64,000 nt of DNA from CAVVNP01 sp963800235. Its GTDB lineage: Bacteria > Actinomycetota > Acidimicrobiia > Acidimicrobiales > Iamiaceae. Made by a program: the position numbers and the translations under genes. The notes below the pieces were generated by a model. The model saw nothing but the letters and a program-made list of their open reading frames with translations. It had not been told where the DNA came from and ran no database searches. Positions 35,628 through 45,146 of this stretch are shown piece after piece (positions within the stretch are counted from its first letter, which is position 1; each line of letters opens with the position of its first letter). The stretch is from NCBI GenBank assembly GCA_963800235.1, contig CAWDAD010000001.1, positions 744,001 through 808,000 of the forward strand, written 5' to 3'.

Positions 35628-37396
35628 CCACTTCCCTCGGCGCGAGTGACGAACCACCGTACCAACTGGTCCTCGACCACCTGGCTGGGGACGTCGGCGT
35701 CGAGGGCTTCGAGCTGCTCGTGCAGCCACTTGACCACCGGCGGGTAGGCGACGAAGTTGTCCGGGTCGTGGGCGGCCTGCTGCTCCACCTCGGCCAGCGC
35801 CCGCACCGCCTTCTCCCGCAGCAGGTCGCGCCGCTGCAGGAGCGGATCGGCGTCGGTCTCCTCGACCGCGAGCCGCTGCAGCAGGTCGGCGGCGCCGGGG
35901 TCGGCCCCGCTGATGGCGACGTGCAGGTCACCGCCGGCGTCGCGCAGGGCCCGGAAGGCGGCCACGTTGCGGTCGTCGTCGAACAGCACCTCGTGCAGCA
36001 GCGGCAGCACCGCGCCCGGCTGCTGGACGGCCAGGCGCAGGGCCATGGTCTCCTTGGTGTCGACGACGGACCCCGATCGCCCGGGGGGCCGGGTGGGTCG
36101 GGACGGGGGGACGACCTGCACGGAGCCGTCCTTCAGGCTGGCCCGCAGTCGGTCGGCATCGAGCCGGGTGCGGTCGGCGACCTCCATCACGTACTGGTCG
36201 CGCACGAGCTCGCTCGGGTGCTCGCCGATGACCGCCAGCGACCGCTCGGCCGCCTTGCCCCGGCCCTCGGGCGTCGAGAGGTCGGCGGCCGCCAGCACCC
36301 GCTCGATCCGGAAGCCGAGGAAGGGCGTGGCCCCCTCGACCGCCGACCGCAGGCGCTCGGGGTCGGAGCGGGACAGGTCGCCCGGGTCGTGGCCGGGCGG
36401 CAGGTCGGCCACCGACACGTCGACGGAGTACTTGCGCTCCCACGCGTAGAAGCGGTCGGCGGCGGCCTGTCCGGCGGCGTCGGGGTCGAAGGCGAGCACC
36501 ACCTTCGTGGCGAAGCGGGTGAGCAGGCGGACGTGGTCCTCGGTCAGGGCGGTGCCGCAGGTGGCGACCGCCCGGTCGAGGCCGATGGCGGCGAAGCCGA
36601 TGACGTCGGTGTAGCCCTCGCACACGATCACCTGGTCGGCCCGCACGATCTCCTCCTTCGACCAGTTGAGCCCGTAGAGCACCTTGCTCTTTGCGTAGAG
36701 CTTGGTCTCGGCGGTGTTGCGGTACTTGGGCCCGTCGGCACCCGGGAGCTTCCGCCCGCCGAAGGAGACCGGGGAGCCCTGGGGGTCGAAGATCGGGAAG
36801 AGCACCCGGTCGCGGAAGAAGTCCTGCTGGCGGTGCCGCCGGTTGACGAAGCCGAGCCCGGTGTCGGCCAGCACCTGGTCGGGCAGGGACAGGTGGCGGG
36901 CCAGCAGGTCCCAGCCGTCGGGGGCGTACCCGATGCGGAACCGCCGGACCTGGTCGCCGTCGAGCCCGCGCTCGCGCAGGTACCGCCGCGCCGTCCCGGC
37001 GTCCGGTGCGGTCAGCAGCCGCTGGTGGTACCACTCGACGGCCTCGACCATGACGTCGGTCAGGCGCGACCGCTGCTTGCGGCTCTCGCCCTCGAAGCGG
37101 TCGGTGTAGCGCAGGGCGATGCCGGTGCGGGCGGCGAGGTACTCGACGGCGCCGACGAAGTCGAGGTGCTGCAGCTCGCGGACGAAGGTGATGATGTCGC
37201 CCTTGGCCTGGCAGCCGAAGCAGTAGTAGAGGCCCTGCTCGGCGTTGATGGAGAACGACGGGGACTTCTCGCCGTGGAAGGGGCACAACCCGACCCACCG
37301 CTGCCCGACCTTCTTCAGCTGCAGGAAGTCCTGGGCGACCTTGACGAAGTCGGCGCTCTCCCGCACCCGCACCACGTCCTCGTCGACGATGCCCAC
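35624..37396 (-). CDS. dnaG: DNA primase
   Basis: 590 residues from GTG 37396. The N-terminal CHC2 zinc finger reads CPFHGEKSPSFSI then YYCFGCQAKGD (about 38-64). The catalytic core includes FPIFDPQGSPVSFGGR, and the Toprim domain has the glutamate motif VIVCEGYTDVIG near 256 and the DPDAAG aspartates near 306. A C-terminal helical, DnaB-binding-type region follows. It makes RNA primers for lagging-strand synthesis. It is coupled to the sigma factor gene downstream. The length is normal for actinobacteria. Confidence 0.95.
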
Positions 37397-37438
37397 GCCC
37401 CGATCATGCCCGGAACTCCGCCGGACGCGATCGGACGA

Positions 37439-38464
37439 TCAGGGACGGGCGGCCGGCTCCGGCTCCTCCTCGTCGGGGGCGGGGTCGCTCCCGACCTCCC
37501 CGTGGCGCCGGTCGCCGGCCAGCGAGGCGACCATGGTCACCACCAGCACGCCGAGGATCACCGCCAGCGAGGCCCAGGTGGGCACGTGGTCGTGGAACCA
37601 GTCCTCGGCGAAGAAGCTGCCGAGCATCTTCACGCCGACGAAGGCGAGGATGGCCCCGAGGCCGACGTTCAGGTACCGGAAGCGGTCCTGCATGCCGTGC
37701 AGCAGGAAGTAGAGCGACCGCAGACCGAGGATGGCGAAGGCGTTCGAGCTGAACACGATGAACTGGTCGCGGGCGACGGCCAGGATCGCCGGGATCGAAT
37801 CGACGGCGAAGACCACGTCGGTCGTCTCGACCATGATCAGCACGGCGAAGAGGGGGGTGGCCACCCGCTTGGCGCGACGGACGGTGAACAGCTTCTGCCC
37901 GTCGTACTCGGTGGTCGAGGGGATCAGCCGCCGGACGGCGCGCAGGGCGATGCTGTGCTCGGGGTCGACCTGGTCCCCGTCGTGGAAGGCGATCTTCCAG
38001 GCCGAGTACAGCAGCACCGCCCCGAAGATCAGCAGCATGAACTGGAAGCTGTTGATGAGGGCGACGCCGGCGAAGATGAACCCGGCCCGCAGCACCAGGG
38101 CGCCGAACACGCCCCAGAACAGCACCCGGAACTGGTACTTGGGCGGCACCGAGAAGTAGCTCAGGATCACCGCCCACACGAACACGTTGTCGATCGAGAG
38201 GCTCTTCTCGATCAGGTAGCCGGTGACGTACTCGTTGGCGGCCGGGCCGCCGTGCCACCACCAGATGACCAGGCTGAACCCGAGGCCGAGGGCGATCCAG
38301 CAGGCCGACTCGACCGCCGCCTCCTTGAACGACACGGCGTGGGCGTCGCGGTGCACCACCAGCAGGTCGAAGACCAGCAGCGCCGTGATGAAGGCGATGA
38401 AGGCGGCCCACTCCCAGGGCTCGACGTGGACCGAGGTGAACCGTCCCGTCGCGGCGGCCAACAT
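37439..38464 (-). CDS. TerC/Alx family membrane protein
   Basis: 341 residues with eight or nine helices. TerC hallmarks are SLSIDNVFVWAVIL (helix with conserved Asp-Asn) and ETTDVVFAVDSIPAIL (Glu-Thr-Thr-Asp and Asp-Ser), which form the proposed manganese/tellurium-related site. Relatives are linked to manganese export during protein secretion and to tellurite resistance. No yybP-ykoY riboswitch fold is recognisable in the 85 bases upstream. The acidic tail is cytosolic. It is divergent from gadB. Confidence 0.9.
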   Translation of the reverse strand: MLAAATGRFTSVHVEPWEWAAFIAFITALLVFDLLVVHRDAHAVSFKEAAVESACWIALGLGFSLVIWWWHGGPAANEYVTGYLIEKSLSIDNVFVWAVILSYFSVPPKYQFRVLFWGVFGALVLRAGFIFAGVALINSFQFMLLIFGAVLLYSAWKIAFHDGDQVDPEHSIALRAVRRLIPSTTEYDGQKLFTVRRAKRVATPLFAVLIMVETTDVVFAVDSIPAILAVARDQFIVFSSNAFAILGLRSLYFLLHGMQDRFRYLNVGLGAILAFVGVKMLGSFFAEDWFHDHVPTWASLAVILGVLVVTMVASLAGDRRHGEVGSDPAPDEEEPEPAARP

Positions 38465-38549
38465 CGCTCGAAGGGTACCGGCGGCCCCCCGGCCGCCCGA
38501 CGGCGCGCCATGCCCGACCGCGCCGACGCTCGTCTGGCAGGGTCGCGCC

Positions 38550-39998
38550 ATGCTCTCGAAGAAGGTCGACACCGACCGGGACGACACCCCGGACCAGCAC
38601 CTCGCTCCGCTGTTCGCCGAGCGGGCCCTCAACCAGCCGGTGCCCCGCTACCGACTCGCCGGGGACGAGATGAGCGCCCGGGCCGCCTACCAGCTCATCC
38701 ACGACGAGCTCGCCCTCGACGGCAACCCCCTGCTCAACCTGGCCTCCTTCGTCACCACCTGGATGGAGCCGGAGGCCGACCGGCTGCTGGCCGAGACGCT
38801 CTCGAAGAACTCCATCGACGAGGACGAGTACCCCCAGACGGTCGAGATCCAGCGCCGCTGCGTCAACATCATCGCCCGGCTGTTCCACGCCCCCGAGGCC
38901 GGCAGCTACGTCGGCACCGCCACCATCGGGTCCTCGGAGGCCATCCACCTGGGCGGCCTGGCCCTCAAGTGGAGGTGGCGGGAGCGGTGCCGGGCGGCCG
39001 GGCGGTCGACCGAGGCGCCGAACCTGGTCATGGGCGCCAACGTCCAGGTGGTGTGGGAGAAGTTCTGCCGCTACTTCGACGTCGAGCCCCGGTACGTGCC
39101 CTGCGCCGAGGGCCGCTACGTGCTGGGTGTCGACGAGGCGCTGCAGCAGGTCGACGAGAACACCATCGGCGTCGTCGGCATCCTCGGCAGCACCTACACC
39201 GGCGAGTTCGAGCCCGTCAAGGAGCTCAACGACGCCCTCACCGACCTGAACGAGGAGAAGGGGTGGGAGGTCCCCATCCACGTCGACGCCGCCAGCGGTG
39301 GGTTCGTCGCCCCCTTCGCCTTCCCGGACCTCGAGTGGGACTTCCGGCTGCCGCTGGTCAAGTCGATCAACGTGTCGGGCCACAAGTACGGGCTCGTCTA
39401 CCCGGGCGTCGGCTGGGTCGTGTGGCGCGACCAGGCCGAGCTGCCCGACGACCTGGTCTTCCACGTGAACTACCTGGGCGGCGACCAGCCGACCTTCAAC
39501 CTCAACTTCTCCCGGGCCGCCGGGCAGATCATCGCCCAGTACTACAACTTCCTCCGCCTGGGTCGGGCCGGCTACCGCGCCGTCATGGAGAGCCTGCTCG
39601 GGCTGGCCGACCACCTCTCCGACGCCATCGACGCCACCGGGCACTTCGAGGTGATCGGGCGGGGCGAGAAGCTGCCGGTCGTCTGCTTCCGGCTCACCGG
39701 CACCCGCAGCTACGACGAGTACGAGATCTCCGACGGGCTGCGGGCCCGGGGCTGGATCGTGCCGGCGTACACCATGCCCAAGGACATCGAGGACGTGGTC
39801 GTGCTGCGGGTGGTGGTCCGCGAGAGCCTCAGCCGCGACCTGTGCGACGCCCTGGTCGAGGACCTCCAGCGCTCGATCCACCGGCTCGAGGCCCTCGGCG
39901 ACGGCGTGAAGCAGCTCCAGCCCTTCCAGTCCCGGCCGGACACCACCACCAGCACCGGCGCCAACTCGCCGACCACCGGGGAGCACGGGGTCTGCTGA
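38550..39998 (+). CDS. gadB: Glutamate decarboxylase
   Basis: 482 residues from ATG 38550. Type II PLP-dependent decarboxylase features appear in order: YVGTATIGSSEAIHLGG, HVDAASGGFVAPF (the aspartate pairing with pyridoxal nitrogen), and SINVSGHKYGLVYPGVGW with the PLP lysine near 276. The N-terminus and FNLNFSRAAGQIIAQYY match bacterial GadA/GadB. It converts glutamate to GABA, consuming a proton. No glutamate/GABA antiporter gene is nearby. The last four codons (GGG GTC TGC TGA) are the first element of a 28-bp tandem array that follows. The terminal cysteine residue is therefore part of the repeat. Confidence 0.93.
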   Translation: MLSKKVDTDRDDTPDQHLAPLFAERALNQPVPRYRLAGDEMSARAAYQLIHDELALDGNPLLNLASFVTTWMEPEADRLLAETLSKNSIDEDEYPQTVEIQRRCVNIIARLFHAPEAGSYVGTATIGSSEAIHLGGLALKWRWRERCRAAGRSTEAPNLVMGANVQVVWEKFCRYFDVEPRYVPCAEGRYVLGVDEALQQVDENTIGVVGILGSTYTGEFEPVKELNDALTDLNEEKGWEVPIHVDAASGGFVAPFAFPDLEWDFRLPLVKSINVSGHKYGLVYPGVGWVVWRDQAELPDDLVFHVNYLGGDQPTFNLNFSRAAGQIIAQYYNFLRLGRAGYRAVMESLLGLADHLSDAIDATGHFEVIGRGEKLPVVCFRLTGTRSYDEYEISDGLRARGWIVPAYTMPKDIEDVVVLRVVVRESLSRDLCDALVEDLQRSIHRLEALGDGVKQLQPFQSRPDTTTSTGANSPTTGEHGVC

Positions 39999-40082
39999 GG
40001 ACCCCCAGCGGCACGGGGTCTGCTGAAGACCCCCAGCGGCACGGGGTCTGCTGAAGACCCCCAGCGGCACGGGGTCTGCTGA
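39983..40082 (+). repeat. 28-bp tandem repeat array with hairpins, starting inside the gadB stop
   Basis: Units begin at 39983, 40011, 40039 and 40067 (the last partial). Each contains GGGGTCTGCTGA, the gadB end including the stop. Units 2 and 3 form a perfect 7-bp hairpin, GGGGTCT/AGACCCC, with GCTGA in the loop (40015-40033 and 40043-40061); unit 1 forms the same stem with one G-T pair. The array looks like serial duplication of the gene's own terminator hairpin. It ends 20 bases before the next gene, which has little other leader. Confidence 0.85.
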
Positions 40083-40101
40083 TCCGTGGTCAACTGCGGG
40101 C

Positions 40102-41043
40102 ATGACGCGCTTCGGACTGCAGAACCCCAACTTCACCTTCGACGGAGCCGACGCCGACATCTTCGAGACGGTCGCCGCCCGCGCGGTGGCGGCCGAGGAG
40201 GTCGGCTTCCACTCGTTCTGGGTCATGGACCACTTCTTCCAGCTGCCGCCGCTCGGCGGGCCCGACCAGAAGATGCTCGAGGCCTACACGCTGCTCGGCG
40301 GCATCGCCGCCCGCACCGAGCGCATCCAGCTCGGCACGCTGGTCACCGGCGTGACCTACCGGAACCCGGCGATCCTGGCCAAGACGATCACCACCCTCGA
40401 CGTCATGTCGAAGGGGCGGGCCATCCTCGGCATCGGCGCCGCCTGGTACGACGTCGAGCACCACGCCCTCGGCGTCGACTACCCCCGTGACGGCGAGCGC
40501 CTCGACCGGCTCGAGGAGGCGGTGCAGATCTGCCGGCTGATGTTCCAGGGCGACCACCAGAGCTTCGCCGGCGCGCACTACCAGATCGACGACGCCCGCA
40601 ACCTGCCGGCGCCGATCCAGGAGGGCGGTCCGCGCATCATGATCGGCGGCGGCGGCGAGAAGCGGACCCTGAAGCTGGTGGCCCAGTACGCCGACGAGTG
40701 CAACATCACCGGACCGCTCGAGACGGTGAAGCACAAGATCGAGGTGCTGCACGGCCACTGCGACGACGTGGGCCGCGACCGCTCGGAGGTGGCGGTCACC
40801 TGGATGGCTCCGGTGCTGCTCACCACCAGCCCGGAGAACACCGAGGAGACCCGGGACATGCTCGAGTCGGCGGCCACCCCCGAGGAGGCGGCCGGCTTCC
40901 TCGTCGGTCAGGTCGAGGAGATCCCCGACCTGGTCGCCCCCTTCGCCGAGGCCGGCGTGGACGAGGTGATCTTCACCTTGGCCTTCGGCACCCCGGAGGA
41001 GATCCGGGCCCTCGGCACGGCCTGCATCGACGCCCTCGGCTGA
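40102..41043 (+). CDS. LLM-class F420-dependent oxidoreductase
   Basis: 313 residues. A luciferase-like TIM barrel: FHSFWVMDHFFQ near residue 40, IQLGTLVTGVTYRNPAILAKTITTLDVMSKGRAILGIGAAW (the family core), and PRIMIGGGGEKRTLKLVAQYADECNI. The pattern is typical of actinobacterial F420-dependent dehydrogenases/reductases rather than FMN luciferases. Substrate unknown. It follows the gadB repeat array on the same strand, so gadB read-through may be limited by the hairpins. Confidence 0.88.
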   Translation: MTRFGLQNPNFTFDGADADIFETVAARAVAAEEVGFHSFWVMDHFFQLPPLGGPDQKMLEAYTLLGGIAARTERIQLGTLVTGVTYRNPAILAKTITTLDVMSKGRAILGIGAAWYDVEHHALGVDYPRDGERLDRLEEAVQICRLMFQGDHQSFAGAHYQIDDARNLPAPIQEGGPRIMIGGGGEKRTLKLVAQYADECNITGPLETVKHKIEVLHGHCDDVGRDRSEVAVTWMAPVLLTTSPENTEETRDMLESAATPEEAAGFLVGQVEEIPDLVAPFAEAGVDEVIFTLAFGTPEEIRALGTACIDALG

Positions 41044-41052
41044 GCGGTCAGC
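41039..41052. terminator. Small palindrome joining two convergent stop codons
   Basis: GCTGA-GCGG-TCAGC: the plus-strand stop (41041-41043) and minus-strand stop (41048-41050) face each other in a 5-bp perfect stem. It is a minimal version of the stop-codon palindromes at 19.0 and 21.7 kb; termination strength is doubtful. Confidence 0.35.
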
Positions 41053-42064
41053 TCTTCCAGGTGAGCAGGACCCAGTTGCGGGACTTGCCGTCGAAGTAGC
41101 TGCCGGGGCCGTAGTACATGCCGTCGTAGAGGTTGCGGGGGTCGATCGACGCCGGGTTCGACGGGTCGGGGTGGTCGAAGATGGCGAAGCTCACCCACTG
41201 CGGGTTGATGTCGAGCTCCATGCCGCGCACGCACCCGGCCTGCACCATGGTCGTGGCCAGGGTGCCGGGACCGATGCCGGGTCCGCCGGTCCAGCGGACC
41301 TGGCCGTCGGCGGTCACGCAGACGCCGGACCGGGGCACGTAGGAGGTGCCGCCCAGGGTGGCGCCCCAGGTGGAGGTGTCGCCGTCGGCGGCGCCGTTGA
41401 CCGCGCCGCCGTCGACGATCAGCCGCAGGTTCTGCAGCACCGCCTCGACGCGGTCGTCCATGCCCACGTCACGCCCCCACTGGCCCACGGTGGCGGTGCC
41501 GTCCTTGTAGACGACCAGCGACGCGGCACCGTCCTGCAAGGGCACGGGCTGGGCGCCGCCGAGGTAGAAGCCGCCTCCGGACACGTCGTACTTGAACCCG
41601 CCGTTGAAGGCGGCCACCGCCCGGCTGCGGTACTCGTCGGTGATCGAGGTCGGCCGGATGAAGCCGTTGCCGTCCTCGTAGCCGGGCATCAGGTTGAACC
41701 GCAGCTTCGACTGGTCGATGTCGACCACCCAGGCGCCGGTCGAGGCCTGGTTCACGGTGAGCCCGTCGTCGTCCGGCGGCGCCACCGCCGGGCGGGGCGG
41801 CGCCGTGGTCGTGGTGGTCGTCGTGGTGGTGGTCGAGGCGGAGGTCGTCGTCGGCCTCGTCGTCGGCGGGGGGTCCGAGGTCGGGCCGGACCTCGACGCC
41901 GTCGTGGACGCGCCGTCGGGGCGACGGGCTGCGGCCGTGGTGCGGGCCGCCCCCTTCGCCGACCCCGACGAGCCGCAGGCCGCCGCGGCGAGCAGGCACA
42001 GCACCGCCAGCACCCCTGCTCGAGGGCGGGCGCGCCGGCCGGGCAGACCCCTCGATCGTGGCAC
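41048..42064 (-). CDS. Lipoprotein, phosphodiester glycosidase (NAGPA/DUF2233) family
   Basis: 338 residues from GTG 42064. The signal peptide ends with lipobox AAAACG. A long threonine/serine/proline linker (about 45-95, including ten consecutive threonines) precedes the catalytic-type domain: VVDIDQSKLRFNLMPGYEDG, AVAAFNGGFKY (the conserved N-G-G-F), and a C-terminal part with RGMELDINPQWVSF. Homologues of this fold remove GlcNAc caps or act on polysaccharides; in actinobacteria they are exported and uncharacterised. The gene follows glyS by 12 bases and may be cotranscribed. Confidence 0.8.
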   Translation of the reverse strand: MPRSRGLPGRRARPRAGVLAVLCLLAAAACGSSGSAKGAARTTAAARRPDGASTTASRSGPTSDPPPTTRPTTTSASTTTTTTTTTTAPPRPAVAPPDDDGLTVNQASTGAWVVDIDQSKLRFNLMPGYEDGNGFIRPTSITDEYRSRAVAAFNGGFKYDVSGGGFYLGGAQPVPLQDGAASLVVYKDGTATVGQWGRDVGMDDRVEAVLQNLRLIVDGGAVNGAADGDTSTWGATLGGTSYVPRSGVCVTADGQVRWTGGPGIGPGTLATTMVQAGCVRGMELDINPQWVSFAIFDHPDPSNPASIDPRNLYDGMYYGPGSYFDGKSRNWVLLTWKS

Positions 42065-42076
42065 GGCGAGAAGTCG

Positions 42077-43399
42077 TCAGACCAGGCGGGTCTGGAGGTG
42101 GGCGGCCAGGTCGTCGATCGGCAGTCGCTCCTGGTCCATCGAGTCGCGCTCGCGCACGGTGACGGCGTGGTCGTCGAGGGAGTCGAAGTCGACGGTCACG
42201 CAGAAGGGGGTGCCGAGCTCGTCCTGGCGCCGGTAGCGGCGGCCGATGGCCTGGGTCTCGTCGTAGTCGCACTGGAAGAGCGGCTGCAGCCGGCCGAGCA
42301 CGTCGCGGGCCACCCCCGACAGCTCGGGCTTCTTCGACAGCGGCAGCACCGCGACCTTGTAGGGGGCGAGCCGGTGGTGGAGCCGCAGGACGGTGCGGGT
42401 CTCGCCGCGCACCTCCTCCTCGTCGTAGGCGTCCATGAGGAACGCCATCATCGTGCGGGTCGCCCCGGCCGCCGGCTCGACCACGTAGGGCACGTACCGG
42501 GTGTTGGTGGCCTGGTCGAAGTAGTCGAGCCGCTCGCCGGAGCGCTGGGCGTGGGCGGCGAGGTCGAAGTCGGTGCGCTGGGCGATGCCCTCGAGCTCGT
42601 CCCACCCCCACGGGAAGAGGAACTCGATGTCGGAGGTGCCGGTCGAGTAGTGGCTGAGCTCGTCGGCGGCGTGGGCCCGCAGGCGCAGCCGCTCGGGCGT
42701 CATGCCCAGGTCGAGGTACCAGCGCATGCGCTCGCCGCACCAGTACTCGTACCAGCGGGGGCCCTCGTCGGGCGGCACGAAGTACTCCATCTCCATCTGC
42801 TCGAACTCGCGCGTGCGGAAGACGAAGTTGCCCGGGGTGATCTCGTTGCGGAACGACTTGCCGATCTGGGCGATGCCGAAGGGCGGCTTCTTGCGGCTCG
42901 TCTGCAGCACGTTGGCGTAGTTGAGGAAGATGCCCTGGGCCGTCTCGGGTCGCAGGTAGACCTCGGCGCCGGCGCCCTCGACCGGCCCGGCGATGGTCTT
43001 GAACATCAGGTTGAACTGGCGGGCCTCGGTGAAGCTGTGCTCGGCCCCGCAGTTCGGGCAGGTCTCGGGGTCGTCCAGCTTGTCGAGGCGGAACCGCTCG
43101 TTGCAGTTCTTGCAGTCGACCAGCGGGTCGGTGAAGTTCTGCAGGTGGCCGGAGGCCTCCCACACCGCCGGGGGCGTGAGGATGGCGCTGTCGAGGCCGA
43201 CCACGTCGTCGCGCAGCTGCACCATCGAACGCCACCACGCGTCCTTGACGTTGCGCAGCAGGAGCACGCCGATGGGGCCGTAGTCGTAGGTCGAGCGGAA
43301 GCCGCCGTAGATCTCGGCGGTCTGGAACACGAAGCCGCGCCGCTTGCTGAGGTTGACCACCTTGTCGAACAGGTCGGGGTCGGCCACCGGCTCGGGCAT
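42077..43399 (-). CDS. glyS: Glycyl-tRNA synthetase (dimeric class II type)
   Basis: 440 residues from ATG 43399. Class II motifs are present: an N-terminal RRGFVFQTAEIYGGFRSTYDYGP, a zinc knuckle CKNCNERFR ... CPNCG (about 98-122), LRPETAQGIFLNYANV (motif 2 zone), GIAQIGKSFRNEITP, and GATRTMMAFLMDAY. The anticodon-binding domain ends the chain. It charges glycine onto tRNA-Gly. The alpha2 form is normal in actinobacteria. The upstream 89 bases separate it from the divergent RDD gene. Confidence 0.95.
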   Translation of the reverse strand: MPEPVADPDLFDKVVNLSKRRGFVFQTAEIYGGFRSTYDYGPIGVLLLRNVKDAWWRSMVQLRDDVVGLDSAILTPPAVWEASGHLQNFTDPLVDCKNCNERFRLDKLDDPETCPNCGAEHSFTEARQFNLMFKTIAGPVEGAGAEVYLRPETAQGIFLNYANVLQTSRKKPPFGIAQIGKSFRNEITPGNFVFRTREFEQMEMEYFVPPDEGPRWYEYWCGERMRWYLDLGMTPERLRLRAHAADELSHYSTGTSDIEFLFPWGWDELEGIAQRTDFDLAAHAQRSGERLDYFDQATNTRYVPYVVEPAAGATRTMMAFLMDAYDEEEVRGETRTVLRLHHRLAPYKVAVLPLSKKPELSGVARDVLGRLQPLFQCDYDETQAIGRRYRRQDELGTPFCVTVDFDSLDDHAVTVRERDSMDQERLPIDDLAAHLQTRLV

Positions 43400-43488
43400 G
43401 GCCGGGCAGCGTAGCGGCGGTCCTCTCCCACCCCTGCGGCGGTTCCGGGCTCCGTTCCGCACGCGGCGGGCGTCGATAGTGTCGCTCC

Positions 43489-44367
43489 GTGACCGCCTTC
43501 GCGTACCAGAGCCACGACTCCACCGCCGTCGTCGGCCGCCGGATCGGCGCCTGGTTCATCGATCTCATCATCTACCTGGTGCTGGCCTTCAGCATCCAGG
43601 CCGCCATCCCGAACAACGCGGCCAAGACCTACGACCTGACCGGCGCGAACGTGACGCCGAGCGAGTTCTGCTCCCAGTGGAAGGCGAACCACAGCGGCCT
43701 GTGCTTCGACCTGAGCAGCAGCAGCACCAAGCAGGCGTTCACCTACCAGTCGACCGCCTATCCGTTCATCATCGTCTTCGGGCACATGGCGCTCTACGCC
43801 CTGGTGCAGGGCCTGCTCGGCGGCAGCCTGGGGAAGCTGGCGGTCGGTCTGCGGGTGGTCGACGAGGACGGGAACCTGTGCGGGGTCGGCAAGTCGTTCA
43901 TCCGCACGTTCCTCTGGATCATCGACGGCATCACCTTCGCCCTGCCGATCGTCGGCGGGGTGCTCATGGTCAGCACCAAGGGTCACCGGCGGGTGGGCGA
44001 CATGGCCGCCCACACCTACGTGGTCGACAAGGGCGAGGTCGGCCACCCGGTGCAGATCCCCGGCGTCACCGCCCCCGCCGCCGGGATCCCGGGCCCCCCG
44101 CCCGCCGGCGCCTGGGGGGCGCCGCAGCAACCGTGGGGGCAGCCCGGCCCGGGCGGCCAGCCGTGGGGTCCGCCCGGCGGCACCTCCGCCGGTGGCTGGG
44201 CCCAGCCCGGCACCCCGGCCCAGCAGCCGCCGGCCGACCAGCCGGCGGCGGTCGACGCCCCTCGCTGGGACCCCGACCGCAACACCTACATCCAGTGGGA
44301 CACCAACCGCTCCGCCTGGCTCGAGTGGGACGACACGGCCAAGGAGTGGAAGCCCATCTCGACCTGA
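43489..44367 (+). CDS. RDD family membrane protein with proline/glutamine-rich C-terminal tail
   Basis: 292 residues from GTG 43489. An RDD domain (about 10-185) has RRIGAWFIDLIIYLVL (R-D in helix 1), GGSLGKLAVGLRVVDEDG, and GHRRVGDMAAHTYVV. A low-complexity cytosolic tail (GAWGAPQQPWGQPG and similar repeats) follows, then WDPDRNTYIQWD. Three membrane helices are expected. RDD proteins are linked to transport or ion homeostasis, but roles are poorly defined. Two cysteines lie in the loop between helices 1 and 2. A 13-bp repeat spans its stop codon. Confidence 0.85.
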   Translation: MTAFAYQSHDSTAVVGRRIGAWFIDLIIYLVLAFSIQAAIPNNAAKTYDLTGANVTPSEFCSQWKANHSGLCFDLSSSSTKQAFTYQSTAYPFIIVFGHMALYALVQGLLGGSLGKLAVGLRVVDEDGNLCGVGKSFIRTFLWIIDGITFALPIVGGVLMVSTKGHRRVGDMAAHTYVVDKGEVGHPVQIPGVTAPAAGIPGPPPAGAWGAPQQPWGQPGPGGQPWGPPGGTSAGGWAQPGTPAQQPPADQPAAVDAPRWDPDRNTYIQWDTNRSAWLEWDDTAKEWKPIST

Positions 44368-44399
44368 CCGGTCGACCTGACCGGTCGACCTGGCCGGTC
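44361..44399. repeat. 13-bp tandem repeat over the RDD stop codon (3 copies)
   Basis: Units GACCTGACCGGTC at 44361, 44374 and 44387 (third copy with one change) contain the palindrome GACCGGTC. The first holds the RDD stop codon; the array reaches to within four bases of the convergent recO stop. It may act as a bidirectional terminator and resembles the gadB array in starting inside the last codons. Confidence 0.75.
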
Positions 44400-44402
44400 G
44401 GC

Positions 44403-45125
44403 TCAGCCCCGGTCGAGCAGGTGGACCGAGCGCAGGCGGCGCTCGAGGTGGTGCTCCATGGCCCGGGTGGCCAGCGCGTCGACCTCGTAGGTCACCGGTC
44501 CCGCCCCGCGGCGCAGCGCCTCGGCCAGCCGTCCGTCGAGGATCTGCTGCAGCACCACCACCGCCTCGGGCGAGATCGCCGCGCCCTGGCGGTGCTCGGT
44601 GCAGAGCACCCCGCCCTCCTCCAGGTCGAGGGCGACCAGGTCGTCGGTCCTCCCACAGGCCACGCAGCCGTCGACCTCGGGCCGGAAGCCCTCGAGGGCC
44701 AGCGCCTTGAGGTAGAACCCGGCCACCACCAGCGGGGCGTCGTGGGCGTCGAGCGAGCGGAGGGCGCCGAGCAGCATCTGGTACAGGCGGGGGTTCGGCT
44801 CCCGCTCCTGGGAGAGCTGGTCGGCCGCCTCGAGCATGTTGACCGCCCGGGCCAGCCGGTCGAGGTCGGCGCGGATGGTGCCGAAGTGGTCGATCGACTC
44901 GGCCTGGGTGATGGTGTCGAGCTCGCGGCCCTCGTAGAGCTGGACGGCGACGTGGCGGGTGGGCTCCAACCGGGCGCCGAACCGGCTCTTGGTCTTGCGC
45001 ACCCCCTTGGCCACCGCCCGCACCTTGCCCCGCTGCTCGGTGACGAGGTGCACGATGCGGTCGGCCTCGCCCAGCTTGTAGGTGCGGACCACGACGGCGT
45101 GATCGCGGTAGAGCCCGTGCTTCAC
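44403..45125 (-). CDS. recO: DNA repair protein RecO
   Basis: 240 residues from GTG 45125. The N-terminal OB fold reads YRDHAVVVRTYKLGEADRIVHLVTEQRGKVRAVAKGVRKTKSRFG. The C-terminal helical domain carries a zinc site: CVACGRTDDL ... GGVLCTEH (about 160-180). RecO helps load RecA on SSB-coated DNA with RecR. It lies 21 bases downstream of uppS on the same strand, an arrangement found in many actinobacteria. Confidence 0.93.
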   Translation of the reverse strand: MKHGLYRDHAVVVRTYKLGEADRIVHLVTEQRGKVRAVAKGVRKTKSRFGARLEPTRHVAVQLYEGRELDTITQAESIDHFGTIRADLDRLARAVNMLEAADQLSQEREPNPRLYQMLLGALRSLDAHDAPLVVAGFYLKALALEGFRPEVDGCVACGRTDDLVALDLEEGGVLCTEHRQGAAISPEAVVVLQQILDGRLAEALRRGAGPVTYEVDALATRAMEHHLERRLRSVHLLDRG

Positions 45126-45146
45126 CGGATCACCACCGGGCGGCCG

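Noticed and set aside
38465..38549. yybP-ykoY (manganese) riboswitch in front of the TerC gene
   Set aside because: The leader is under 90 bases and no conserved core or stem pattern is visible.
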